Shown here: positions 56,463-64,000 of the stretch, in pieces
Numbering within the stretch: the first letter of the stretch is position 1
Layout: each line of letters begins with the position of its first letter
Assembly: GCF_004145405.1 (NCBI RefSeq)
Contig: NZ_SELQ01000002.1
Coordinates: 310,001-374,000 of the forward strand
Length of the DNA stretch: 64,000 bases
Direction: 5' to 3'
DNA from: Salipiger sp. IMCC34102
GTDB taxonomy: Bacteria; Pseudomonadota; Alphaproteobacteria; Rhodobacterales; Rhodobacteraceae
The notes under the pieces: generated by a model
Databases searched by the model: none
What the model was told of the DNA's origin: nothing
The model's input: only the letters and a program-made list of their open reading frames with translations
Position numbers and translations under genes: made by a program

Positions 56463-57605
56463 CTACCTAACCTCGCGCGCGGCGAACTCAAGTCGCAACC
56501 GGTCGCGGTTGCGTGCGCACCAGTTCAGAAGGCCGATGCAGGGCAAGGCCGTGATCTCTCCGCTGTCGACGAGCGCCAGCGCCCGGTCGAGGGGGATCGC
56601 GTGCAGCCGCAGATCCTCGTGTTCCTCCGCCAGCCCGCCGCGCCAGCGCGAGTCGCTCTCGGGCAGGTCGCAGAGGCCCGCGAAGCAGTGAAAGTAATCC
56701 GTGGCGTTCCCCGGGGAGGCATAGCCCGCCATCGCGCGCACCAGCGTCACATCCAGTCCGGCTTCCTCGCTGGTTTCGCGCAAGGCCGCCGTCTCGGGGG
56801 CCTCGAAGGCGTCGATCATGCCCGCGACCGGCTCCAGCGTCCAAGGGTTGGGGGCGCCGTGTTCCAGCGCGCCCATGCGGACCTGTTCGACCAGCACGAC
56901 GCGGTCGCGGGCGGGGTCGTAGGGCAAAACGAGGACCGCATCGGTGCCCACCAGCACTTCGCGCGGATGCGGCCCCTGTGTCGTGCCGTCGAAACCGCGG
57001 TGCGTGACCTCGAACGCCTGCAGGCGGAAGAAGTTGCCCGCAGGCTGTGCGCGGTTCAGGCTGACCGCATCGCCGGGTGCTGCCGCGTGACGCAAATCCG
57101 CCGGTGCCGCGCGGCGGGTGGCCTGCAGCCGGTTCCAGGCCCGGCGTTGCATCATCGGGAACTGGGCGCGCAGATCTTCCGCTGCGGGACGCGGCGTCGT
57201 TGCGAAAAGCTCCTCCGCCGCCCAGACCGCGGCCGGACCGTATTCCGCCTGCCAATGGGAAAGCGACCAATCGCCCTCCCCCGCTTCGGCCTCCTCGGGC
57301 GGCAGCCACATCCGCGCAGAGCGCGACAGGCCGCCCACGGTGACCTGAACCTCGACCAGTGTGTAGCCGAAAGCCCCTTCGTAGAGCGCGATCCGTTCGG
57401 CCTGAACATCGGACAGGTCGGGCCAGAGAAGTCCCTCGCACCGCGCCCCTTCGCCGGGTTCGATCAGCGGCACCACCGATCCCATCAGGGGCCGAAGGCG
57501 ATACCCCTCCACCGTCGCGGGGACCGGCTCCGTCGCCGCCCCCGCACCGGCGACGGCTTCGCGCAGGTCCGCGTCCCGCAAGGTGCCGTAGAGAAAGAGA
57601 TCCAT
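56463..57605 (-). CDS. trgB: TrgB: gamma-glutamylcyclotransferase-like plus Nudix fusion
   Basis: The 380-residue product joins two domains. Residues 1-140 form a GGCT/AIG2-like fold starting MDLFLYGTLRDADLREAV, with the YGTL motif and Glu in ALYEGAFGYTLVEVQV. Residues 190-380 form a Nudix hydrolase of the ADP-ribose pyrophosphatase type with a perfect Nudix box from GMIDAFEAPE to ALRETSEEAGL. This matches TrgB of R. sphaeroides, linked genetically to tellurite resistance. The substrate is not proven. It lies 1 base after trgA and 30 bases before cysK. Confidence 0.87.
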   Translation of the reverse strand: MDLFLYGTLRDADLREAVAGAGAATEPVPATVEGYRLRPLMGSVVPLIEPGEGARCEGLLWPDLSDVQAERIALYEGAFGYTLVEVQVTVGGLSRSARMWLPPEEAEAGEGDWSLSHWQAEYGPAAVWAAEELFATTPRPAAEDLRAQFPMMQRRAWNRLQATRRAAPADLRHAAAPGDAVSLNRAQPAGNFFRLQAFEVTHRGFDGTTQGPHPREVLVGTDAVLVLPYDPARDRVVLVEQVRMGALEHGAPNPWTLEPVAGMIDAFEAPETAALRETSEEAGLDVTLVRAMAGYASPGNATDYFHCFAGLCDLPESDSRWRGGLAEEHEDLRLHAIPLDRALALVDSGEITALPCIGLLNWCARNRDRLRLEFAAREVR

Positions 57606-57606
57606 C

Positions 57607-58047
57607 TCAGCGATACCGTCGGCCGATGAACTCGCAGGTCAGCCCGGCGATCACGCCGCCTATGACCAGAACGGCGGCGATCTCGACGCTGGCCAGTTGG
57701 ACCGCGTACTCGGCGATGAACTCGAATATCCGCACGACCGCTTCGACCGGATCGTCGTAGGCCCCGCGCATCGCCCGCGAGATCATCGTCCAGAAGCTCA
57801 TCACGAAAAGTGTCACGACGGCGAGTGCCGCAGCCGCGGTCAACCCGATGCCCACCGCCTGACCGTAGCCCTGCCCGGTGCGGGCCCCAATCACCGACCA
57901 TCCCGCCCAAAGCCCGATCACACCGCAGATCGCGTGCCAGGGCCGGGCCGCGTCGGCCCCCTGGAGGGCCGGCACGAACAGCACCGCAAGCGCAAGCCCC
58001 ATCGCGCCGAACAGGATCGCTCCGGTCAGTTTAGAGGCGGTCGGCAT
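57607..58047 (-). CDS. trgA: TrgA family membrane protein (tellurite resistance locus)
   Basis: The 146-residue protein has four membrane helices: LTGAILFGAMGLALAVLFVP, AICGVIGLWAGWSVIGART, IGLTAAAALAVVTLFVMSF and VEIAAVLVIGGVIAGLTCEF. Between the third and fourth is SRAMRGAYDDPVEAVVRIF. This is the TrgA family of Rhodobacterales. Its biochemical role is unknown. The gene order trgA-trgB-cysK is maintained. Confidence 0.85.
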   Translation of the reverse strand: MPTASKLTGAILFGAMGLALAVLFVPALQGADAARPWHAICGVIGLWAGWSVIGARTGQGYGQAVGIGLTAAAALAVVTLFVMSFWTMISRAMRGAYDDPVEAVVRIFEFIAEYAVQLASVEIAAVLVIGGVIAGLTCEFIGRRYR

Positions 58048-58078
58048 GCGGGGCCCTCCGGGTCGCGCCCGACGACGC

Positions 58079-59284
58079 TCAGGCCGGTCGGGCGATGGTG
58101 ATCTGGGTCACGTCGCAGTTTCCGCTCGCGAAGGTCGAGGCACAAGAGGTGAGGTAGAAATTCCACATCCGCCGAAAGCGCTCGTCGAACCCCATCTTCG
58201 CGACCTCTGCCCAGGATGCGTTGAAGGCTTCGTGCCAGCGGCGCAGGGTCTGGTCGTAGCTCTGGCCGAACTCTTTGGACTTGACGACCACCAGCCCCGC
58301 CGCATCCACCACCCGGCGCAGGGCACCGGGGCTGGGCAGCATGCCGCCGGGGAAGATGTATTTCTGGATGAAATCCGGGCCGCGCTTGTAGACGGTCCAC
58401 CGGCGGTCGGCCACGGTGATGATCTGCAACGTGGCGCGCGCGCCCGGCTTCAGGCGGTTTCGCACGGTCTCGAAGTAGACGGGCCAGTATTGTTCGCCCA
58501 CCGCCTCGAACATCTCGATGCTGGCGATGCCGTCGTAGGTGCCGCGTTCGTCGCGGTAGTCCTGAAGCTTGATGGTCACGCGATCCGACAGGCCCGCTTT
58601 CTCCATTCGGTCGACGGCATAGTTGAACTGCTCGGTGCTGATCGTCAGGCAGGTGACCTTCAGGTCACGTTCGGCGGCGGCGTATTCCGCGAAGCCGCCC
58701 CAGCCGCAGCCGATCTCCAGCACGTGGTCACCGGGCTTTGCGCCCATCTCGTCCACCATGGAGGCGTATTTCCTGCGTTGCGCGGCTTCCAGACTTTCCT
58801 GCCCGGTCTCGAAGATCGCGCTGGAGTAGGTCATGCTCTCGTCCAGCCAGGTCGCGTAGAAATCGTTGCCCAGGTCGTAGTGGAACTCGATGTTGCGCCG
58901 CGCCTGCTTCTTGGAGTTGCGCTGCAACCAGAACCGCAATTTCTCGTACATCCGCACGAGCGCCTGCCCGGGGAAGCCATCGTACATCTCCTCGGCGTCG
59001 TCGTGCACGAGGTCCATGAAGGCCTGCAGGTCCGGCGTCGACCACCAGCCGTCGAGGTAGGCGTCGCAGAGCCCCAGGTCCCCTTCGCGCACGGTGCGCG
59101 CGAACACGTCGCCGTTGTGCACGGTGACCTCAGCCACATGGCCCGGCCCCTCACCTTCCGCGCGGAAATGCCGCCCGTCGGGCAGGATCACATCCAGGCG
59201 TCCGCGCTTGAGTTTGAGGATGTTGAAGACAGAGGCGAAGTAGCGCGGAAGACCGGTCTGGCCCTCGGTGGTCGTCAGGATCAT
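58079..59284 (-). CDS. cfa: Cyclopropane-fatty-acyl-phospholipid synthase
   Basis: The 401-residue SAM-dependent enzyme adds a methylene bridge to unsaturated acyl chains in membrane lipids. The SAM site is HVLEIGCGWGGFAEYAA; other family signs are IEFHYDLGNDFYATWLDESM, YSSAIFETGQESLEAAQ, GIASIEMFEAVGEQYW and FIQKYIFPGGMLPS. In R. sphaeroides a cfa gene next to phrA belongs to the RpoE-ChrR singlet-oxygen regulon, and here too it lies directly downstream of phr. The 117-base gap before it contains TATAGT, which may be a -10 box. Confidence 0.93.
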   Translation of the reverse strand: MILTTTEGQTGLPRYFASVFNILKLKRGRLDVILPDGRHFRAEGEGPGHVAEVTVHNGDVFARTVREGDLGLCDAYLDGWWSTPDLQAFMDLVHDDAEEMYDGFPGQALVRMYEKLRFWLQRNSKKQARRNIEFHYDLGNDFYATWLDESMTYSSAIFETGQESLEAAQRRKYASMVDEMGAKPGDHVLEIGCGWGGFAEYAAAERDLKVTCLTISTEQFNYAVDRMEKAGLSDRVTIKLQDYRDERGTYDGIASIEMFEAVGEQYWPVYFETVRNRLKPGARATLQIITVADRRWTVYKRGPDFIQKYIFPGGMLPSPGALRRVVDAAGLVVVKSKEFGQSYDQTLRRWHEAFNASWAEVAKMGFDERFRRMWNFYLTSCASTFASGNCDVTQITIARPA

Positions 59285-59401
59285 GCGCGTGGGGTCCTCT
59301 GGATGGTCGGTTCAGATGCCACTATAGCACTGGATTAACTTTGTAACCCGCAGACACGGGCTGTCACCGCGACAAGTTGCACGCATCCGGTCGGGCGGCG
59401 G

Positions 59402-60826
59402 CTATTCCTTGAAGTCGTCGTAGGCGGCCAGCGCGGCCTTGCGCCCTTCGTCGGCGTCCACGATCGGATCGGGATAGGGATCGTCGGCGGACATCGACCA
59501 GTGCTTCGGGATCGCCTCGAAGTAGGACAGCGCCGTCTTAGGCGGGTCGTCCTGCCCTTCGGCGATCCAGGTATCGACATAGGCACGGTCCTTGTCGAAC
59601 CGATCCAGTTGCGTGACCGGGTTGAAGACGCGGAAATACGGCGTGGCATCCGGCCCCGACCCGGCCGACCACTGCCAGCCCATCGCGTTGCTGGCCGGGT
59701 CCCAGTCGATCAGGCAATCCTGGAACCAGCGCTGACCGATCCGCCAGTCGCATCGCAGGTGCTTGGTCAGGTAGCTCGCCACGATCATCCGGCCGCGGTT
59801 GTGCATCGTGCCGGTCACGTAAAGCTCGCGCATGGCGGCATCGACGAACTTGATCCCGGTCCGGCCCTGCTTCCACGCCTTGACCTCGGCCTTGCGCTCG
59901 TCGGTGTTCCAGTCGAAATCGTCCCACTTCTCGCGCCAGTTGTCGGTGGCGATCCGGGGCGTGTGATAGATGAGGTGATAGGCGAACTCGCGCCAGACCA
60001 GCTCCTGCAGGAACGTCTCCGCGTCCTTGGACCCTTCGCCGACCTGCCGCTGGCCCGCGTGCCAGCACGCAAGTGGCGAGATCTCTCCGCATGTCAGGTT
60101 CTCGGACAGACCGGAGGTGCCGTCCTTCTTGGCCGGAAGGTCTCGGTTCGTCTCGTAGTCGGACAGGCGGTGCTGGATGAAGGTGGCAAGACGCTGTTGC
60201 GCGGCCTCTTCGCCGACCGTGCACCAGGGCCGGACGATCGGCGCGCCGCGGTCCATGGCGTCCCCCATCTTCCACTCGTCGAGGTCGTCGCTGTCCGGCC
60301 ACGTGCCGGGACCGGCAATCTTCGACGGTGCCGCGGTCGTGCCCGGCAGCTCGCGCTCGCGCACGGCGCGCCACATCGGGGTGAAGACCTTGTAGAAACC
60401 GCCGCTCTTGGTCTCCACCGTCCAGGGTTCGAACAGAAGGTGACCGTCGAAGCTGCGCGCGTCGAGGCCGTCGTCGGTCAGCCCCTCCTTCACGCGGGTG
60501 TCGCGCTCCACGCAGTCGGGATCGTAAAGGCGCGACCACCAGACGGCGCCTGCCCCGGTCTCCTCGGCCAGTTCGCGCAGCACTTCCAGCGCGGGGCCGC
60601 GACGCAGGATCAGGCGGTTGTTCTTGTCCTGCAGGGCGTCGGCATGGGCGGCGATCGACATGCCCCAGCGCATCCGCGCGGCGGCACCGGTATCGGCCAC
60701 GATGCCGTCGTGGATGAAGACGGGGATGACGGGCCGGCCGCTGTCGCAGGCCTTCGCCAGGGCGGGATGATCGGAGAGCCGCAAATCGCGGCGAAACCAC
60801 AGAAGGATCGGAGAGGTATCGGACAT
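59402..60826 (-). CDS. phr: Deoxyribodipyrimidine photolyase (class I CPD photolyase)
   Basis: The 474-residue flavoenzyme repairs UV-induced pyrimidine dimers with blue light. The N-terminal antenna domain begins ILLWFRRDLRLSDHPAL. The FAD domain contains FLQELVWREFAYHLIYH, GRTGIKFVDAAMRELYVTGT, MHNRGRMIVASYLTKHL and WDPASNAMGWQWSAGSGPDA. The start MSDTSPILLW at 60826 is chosen; MWAMSDT at 60835 is in frame but would overlap the candidate -10 box. It is upstream of cfa on the same strand. Confidence 0.94.
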   Translation of the reverse strand: MSDTSPILLWFRRDLRLSDHPALAKACDSGRPVIPVFIHDGIVADTGAAARMRWGMSIAAHADALQDKNNRLILRRGPALEVLRELAEETGAGAVWWSRLYDPDCVERDTRVKEGLTDDGLDARSFDGHLLFEPWTVETKSGGFYKVFTPMWRAVRERELPGTTAAPSKIAGPGTWPDSDDLDEWKMGDAMDRGAPIVRPWCTVGEEAAQQRLATFIQHRLSDYETNRDLPAKKDGTSGLSENLTCGEISPLACWHAGQRQVGEGSKDAETFLQELVWREFAYHLIYHTPRIATDNWREKWDDFDWNTDERKAEVKAWKQGRTGIKFVDAAMRELYVTGTMHNRGRMIVASYLTKHLRCDWRIGQRWFQDCLIDWDPASNAMGWQWSAGSGPDATPYFRVFNPVTQLDRFDKDRAYVDTWIAEGQDDPPKTALSYFEAIPKHWSMSADDPYPDPIVDADEGRKAALAAYDDFKE

Positions 60827-60832
60827 CGCCCA

Positions 60833-60858
60833 CATCTAGCGCCGGTCCCGCCGGATCA
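60833..60858 (-). promoter_or_regulatory. Candidate RpoE (sigma-E)-type promoter of phr
   Basis: On the minus strand, TGATCC (60858-60853) resembles the -35 element of RpoE promoters known from R. sphaeroides. TAGATG (60838-60833) is a possible -10 element. The spacer of 14-15 bases is shorter than expected, and RNA would start close to the phr ATG, giving a nearly leaderless mRNA. The assignment is tentative. Confidence 0.35.
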
Positions 60859-60873
60859 ACCCTGCCCATACGC

Positions 60874-60901
60874 AAAACGCCCCGCACGAGGCGGGGCGTT
60901 T
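60874..60901 (-). terminator. Intrinsic terminator after the first BCCT gene
   Basis: AAACGCCCCGC-ACGAG-GCGGGGCGTTT forms an 11-base-pair stem 24 bases after the BCCT stop, with a T-run on the minus strand. It insulates the phr gene from read-through. Confidence 0.85.
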
Positions 60902-60924
60902 CAGAATGTTCGCTGTGACGGCGA

Positions 60925-62586
60925 TCAGGCCGGTTTCGGCTCGGACCGCAGCCCTTGGAAGATGGCCCAGCACATGAAGAGCAGCACCACCGTGAACGGC
61001 AGCCCGGTCGAGATGACCATCGACTGCAACGATCCAAGTCCGCCCGCGGAGAGCAGCAGCACGATCGCCACCGCGCCCTCGAACAGGCACCAGAACACGC
61101 GCTGCGGTGCGGGAGCGTCGATCTTGCCGCCGGCCGTGATCGTGTCGATGACCAGAGAACCCGAGTCCGACGAGGTCACGAAGAAGACGATGACCAGGAC
61201 GATCCCGATGAAGCTGGTGATCTGCGCCAGCGGCAGCGCGTCCAGCATCGCGAAAAGCTGCACGGGCAGTTCGGCATCCTGGGCCGCGGTGTAGCCGTCG
61301 TTGACCACCTGCAGGATCGCCGTGCCGCCGAAGACGGACATCCACAGCACGCAGACGAGGCTCGGGATCAGCAGGACGCAGGTGACGAATTCACGCACCG
61401 TCCGGCCGCGGCTGACGCGCGCGATGAACATGCCGACGAAAGGCGACCAGCTGATCCACCACGCCCAGTAGAAGGACGTCCAGCCCTGCACGAAGTTCGT
61501 GTCGAGCCGTCCGACGGGGTTCGACAGGGCGGGCAGGAAGGTGACGTAGGCCAGCAGCGATTCACCAAACAGCACCAGAAGCGCCACGGTCGGCCCCACC
61601 AGCAAGGTGAAGATCAGCAAGAGGGCCGCGAGCCCCATGTTGAGCTCGGACAGGACCTTCACGCCCCCGTCCAGGCCGCGCAGCACCGACACCAGGGCGA
61701 CGGCGGTGATCAGCGTGATCAGGATGACCTCGGTCGTGTTGCCCGTCGGGATCCCGAAGAGCTCGTTGAGACCGGCGGTCGCCTGTGTGGCCCCGAAGCC
61801 CAGCGAGGTCGCCAGACCGAAAAGCGTGGCAAAGACCGCGATGATGTCGATCACGTGACCGGGCCAGCCCCAGACACGTTCGCCCAGCAGCGGGTAGAAG
61901 GCGGAGCGGATGGTCAGCGGCAGGCCCTTGTTGTAGCTGAAGAGCGCCAGTGCGAGACCCACGACGGCGTAGATGCCCCAGGGGTGCAGACCCCAGTGGA
62001 AGATCGTCGCGGCCATACCCAGCCGGATCGCTTCCTGCTGGTTGTCGGCGGCCCCGTTGAGCGGCGACCAGTCGGTCCGCGCGACGGAGGTGTCGGCCCC
62101 TTCCAGCGGCGCCGGGGCGGTGCCGCCCATCGCGGTGGAGAAGTGCGTCAACGGTTCCGAGACGCCGTAGAACATCAGGCCGATGCCCATGCCGGCCGCA
62201 AAGAGCATCGCGAACCAACCAAGGTAGGTGTAGTCGGCCGTCGCGTCCGCCCCGCCCAGCCGCACACGGCCCAGCGGAGAGACGATGAGGAACAGGCAGA
62301 ACAGCACGAAGATGTTCGCCGCCGTCAGAAAGAACCAGTCGAAGCCCTGCGTGACCGCGCTGAACAGCCAGCTGAACGCGCCACTGGCCTGTTCGGGAAG
62401 CGCCAGCGTGTAGAACACGAAGGCGATGACCGCACCCGCCGACACGCCGAAGACGGGGTTGTGGATGTCGTATCCGATCCTGCCGAAGGAACCTTCGATG
62501 TTGTCCTGTCCAATGTCGTATTCGGTCTCGATGGTGTTAACGGCACCATCGGGCTCGGGTATACCCTGCCCAGTTGTGTCAGTCAT
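60925..62586 (-). CDS. BCCT-family osmolyte transporter
   Basis: The 553-residue transporter imports betaine, choline, carnitine or a similar trimethylammonium compound using the Na+ or H+ gradient. About twelve helices are present. Family signs are GMGIGLMFYGVSEPLTHF (the glycine stretch of TM3) and IFHWGLHPWGIYAVVGL. WTSFYWAWWISWSPFVGMF is the Trp-rich TM8 that forms the substrate box, followed by IARVSRGRTVREF. A hydrophilic N-terminus precedes NPVFGVSAGAVIAF. The substrate is not determined. A terminator follows. Confidence 0.9.
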   Translation of the reverse strand: MTDTTGQGIPEPDGAVNTIETEYDIGQDNIEGSFGRIGYDIHNPVFGVSAGAVIAFVFYTLALPEQASGAFSWLFSAVTQGFDWFFLTAANIFVLFCLFLIVSPLGRVRLGGADATADYTYLGWFAMLFAAGMGIGLMFYGVSEPLTHFSTAMGGTAPAPLEGADTSVARTDWSPLNGAADNQQEAIRLGMAATIFHWGLHPWGIYAVVGLALALFSYNKGLPLTIRSAFYPLLGERVWGWPGHVIDIIAVFATLFGLATSLGFGATQATAGLNELFGIPTGNTTEVILITLITAVALVSVLRGLDGGVKVLSELNMGLAALLLIFTLLVGPTVALLVLFGESLLAYVTFLPALSNPVGRLDTNFVQGWTSFYWAWWISWSPFVGMFIARVSRGRTVREFVTCVLLIPSLVCVLWMSVFGGTAILQVVNDGYTAAQDAELPVQLFAMLDALPLAQITSFIGIVLVIVFFVTSSDSGSLVIDTITAGGKIDAPAPQRVFWCLFEGAVAIVLLLSAGGLGSLQSMVISTGLPFTVVLLFMCWAIFQGLRSEPKPA

Positions 62587-62670
62587 AAACGGACTCCAAA
62601 TTTTACATGTGTGTTAACCTAACACGCGTTTACCCGTCGGCGCAAACCCGCCGTTCACCTCGGGGGCAAT

Positions 62671-62703
62671 AAAAAAAGGCCCCGCGTCTTGGCGCGAGGC
62701 CCT
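62671..62703 (-). terminator. Intrinsic terminator after the second BCCT gene
   Basis: On the minus strand GGCCTCGCG pairs with CGCGGGGCC across a 6-base loop, with one T-G pair, and is followed by seven T. It lies between the two BCCT genes, so they are separate transcription units. The remaining gap (62587-62670) should hold the promoter of the first BCCT gene; no convincing boxes were seen. Confidence 0.85.
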
Positions 62704-62724
62704 TGCCTGCCGGTGTTCAGGCGG

Positions 62725-64000
62725 CTATTCGGCCGGGCTGGGTTGCCCCGGCCGGCCCTGGGCGGCACCCTTTTGGTGGTGCAGCTCCGCGACGTTGGGC
62801 TCCGCCGTCGTGGGCATCCCCGCCTTCAGCCGACGGCTGTCCAGCCAGATCGCCTTGATCAGCGACACGGCCATCAGCACCATCACCACCGAGAACGGCA
62901 GCGCCCCGATCACCATGGCGGTCTGGATCGCGCCGATCCCGCCGATGATCAGCAGGGCCGCCACCACCGCGCCAAGCGCCACGCCCCAGAAGATGATGTG
63001 GGGCCGCGCTTTGGGGCCCTCGTCGCCCGCGGCGTTGATCGTGTTGACGATCAGCACCGCCGAGTCCGCCGAGGTCACGAGGTAGGTCATCAGCAGTACC
63101 ACGATGATGACGGCCATGGCGTACTGCAGGATCTCGCTGCCGATGAGGATATCGGTCATGGCGAAGATCTTGCCGCCGTCCGTCGCCTCGAAGATGGCGC
63201 CGCCCGCCTGGCCCGACAGTTCGAGGTCGATGGCGGTGCCGCCCGCCCAGGCGAACCAGACGAAGCACATCAGTGCGGGCACCAGGATCGCGCCGAGCAC
63301 GAACTCGCGGATCGTCCGCCCCTTGGAAATCCGGGCCAGGAACAGGCCCACGAAGGGCGCGAAGGCCACCCACCAGGCCCAGTAGAAGACCGTCCAGCCG
63401 CCCTGCCAGCTGGCTAGCGCCACGTCCGTCTCGCTCTCGCCGCCGTAGACGCTGACCATCATGGCGGGAAGCGCCACGATATATTCCCAGATGCCCACGA
63501 AGAACGCCTGTGCGCCGAAGAAGGTCGCGCCGAAGATCATCAAAAAGCCCAGCAGGAAGATCGACAGCACCATGTTGAGGTTGGACAGCCACTTGATGCC
63601 CTTGCCCACGCCAGACAGCGCCGACAGGGTCGAGGCGCCCATGATCACCGTGATCGCCACCAGGATCCCCAGCACAGAGGGGCTCACCGCACCCTCCGCG
63701 TCGGTGCGCATCAGCCAGTCGCCGACGCCGATCCGGCTCAACCCGTCGATGAACTGGTTCACGCCGAAGCCCAGCGTCTGCGCCACGCCCAGGACCGTGG
63801 CGATCACCGCCACCGCGTCGATCACGTGCCCCAGCTTGCCCGACAGCCGCGCGCCGAAGAGCGGCGTCAGCGAAGAGCGGATCGTCAGCGGCAGGCTACG
63901 CCGGTAGGCGAAGAACGCAAGTCCCAGCCCCGCGATGGCGTAGGCCGACCAGGCGGTGAACCCCCAATGCAGGTAGGACCACTTGAAGGCGTTCATCGCG
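62725..64000 (-). CDS. BCCT-family transporter, C-terminal part, start outside the window
   Basis: The frame is open at the right edge and ends TAG at 62725, so at least 425 residues are present. The visible part runs from about TM4 (WSYLHWGFTAWSAYAIAGLG) to the C-terminus. It includes the TM8 motif VFYWAWWVAFAPFVGLFLAR and SKGRTIREF, then a long polar tail of about 35 residues (EPNVAELHHQKGAAQGRP). It differs clearly from the neighbouring BCCT, so it is an old paralogue rather than a recent copy. Confidence 0.88.
   Translation of the reverse strand, partial: AMNAFKWSYLHWGFTAWSAYAIAGLGLAFFAYRRSLPLTIRSSLTPLFGARLSGKLGHVIDAVAVIATVLGVAQTLGFGVNQFIDGLSRIGVGDWLMRTDAEGAVSPSVLGILVAITVIMGASTLSALSGVGKGIKWLSNLNMVLSIFLLGFLMIFGATFFGAQAFFVGIWEYIVALPAMMVSVYGGESETDVALASWQGGWTVFYWAWWVAFAPFVGLFLARISKGRTIREFVLGAILVPALMCFVWFAWAGGTAIDLELSGQAGGAIFEATDGGKIFAMTDILIGSEILQYAMAVIIVVLLMTYLVTSADSAVLIVNTINAAGDEGPKARPHIIFWGVALGAVVAALLIIGGIGAIQTAMVIGALPFSVVMVLMAVSLIKAIWLDSRRLKAGMPTTAEPNVAELHHQKGAAQGRPGQPSPAE

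Noticed and set aside
60925-64000. Recent tandem duplication of a BCCT gene
   Set aside because: The two proteins share family motifs but differ throughout, and an independent terminator separates them. They are old paralogues.

Overview
The window reads as one continuous piece of an alphaproteobacterial chromosome, most likely of the Rhodobacterales/Roseobacter group. Supporting signs are high GC throughout, a DksA of the single-cysteine type, an argS - SPOR - nagZ - scpA - scpB block, the trgA-trgB-cysK tellurite locus, and a very long complex I operon interrupted by small Rhodobacterales-type genes (DUF5333, DUF5337, DUF3291, a CMD-family gene). There is no transposase, integrase, phage gene or CRISPR array. 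Genes are tightly packed, many pairs overlap at ATGA or GTGA, and no gap exceeds about 240 bases.

Layout. 1-253: end of a dCTP deaminase gene. 409-8887 (minus): scpB, scpA, nagZ, a SPOR-domain protein and argS, then a CPA-type antiporter and dgt. 8955-10655 (plus): erpA, a 41-residue ORF, xthA and a secreted protein. 10723-12301 (minus): FAD monooxygenase and dksA. 12435-16986 (plus): a MoxR ATPase, a DUF2927 protein behind a tiny leader ORF, a two-helix membrane peptide, a VWA (CoxE-type) protein and an M48 peptidase. 16991-22319: an ABC ATPase, an SDR and a Hint-domain protein, then three tandem paralogous poly-glycine lipoproteins. 22445-27551: prfC, a lipoprotein, an ExoD protein, OsmC and a DEAD-box helicase.

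27687-49293 (minus) is dominated by complex I. The order in transcription is nuoB, C, D, lipoprotein, E, [terminator], membrane protein with helix-hairpin-helix (HHH) domain, DUF5337, F, DUF3291, DUF5333, G, lipoprotein, H, I, CMD-family, J, K, L, M, N, then birA, coaX and rnj, closing at a strong terminator. Thirteen of the fourteen nuo genes are present. nuoA is not in front of nuoB, where a tRNA-Ser(GGA) gene lies instead. NuoE carries a long acidic linker and a C-terminal HHH domain that is repeated at the end of the membrane protein encoded next to it.

49486-64000: tRNA-Ser; a plus-strand AI-2E-type permease coupled to two glycosyltransferases (GT25 and a GT29/sialyltransferase-like protein); then on the minus strand an AlaX editing protein, a large mechanosensitive channel, cysK, trgB, trgA, cfa and phr (a stress cluster with a possible sigma-E-type promoter in front of phr), and two BCCT osmolyte transporters, the second cut by the window end. 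The genes with the least obvious function, and so the most open questions, are the lipoprotein trio, the HHH pair in the nuo operon, the GT25/GT29 pair and the MoxR/DUF2927/VWA group.
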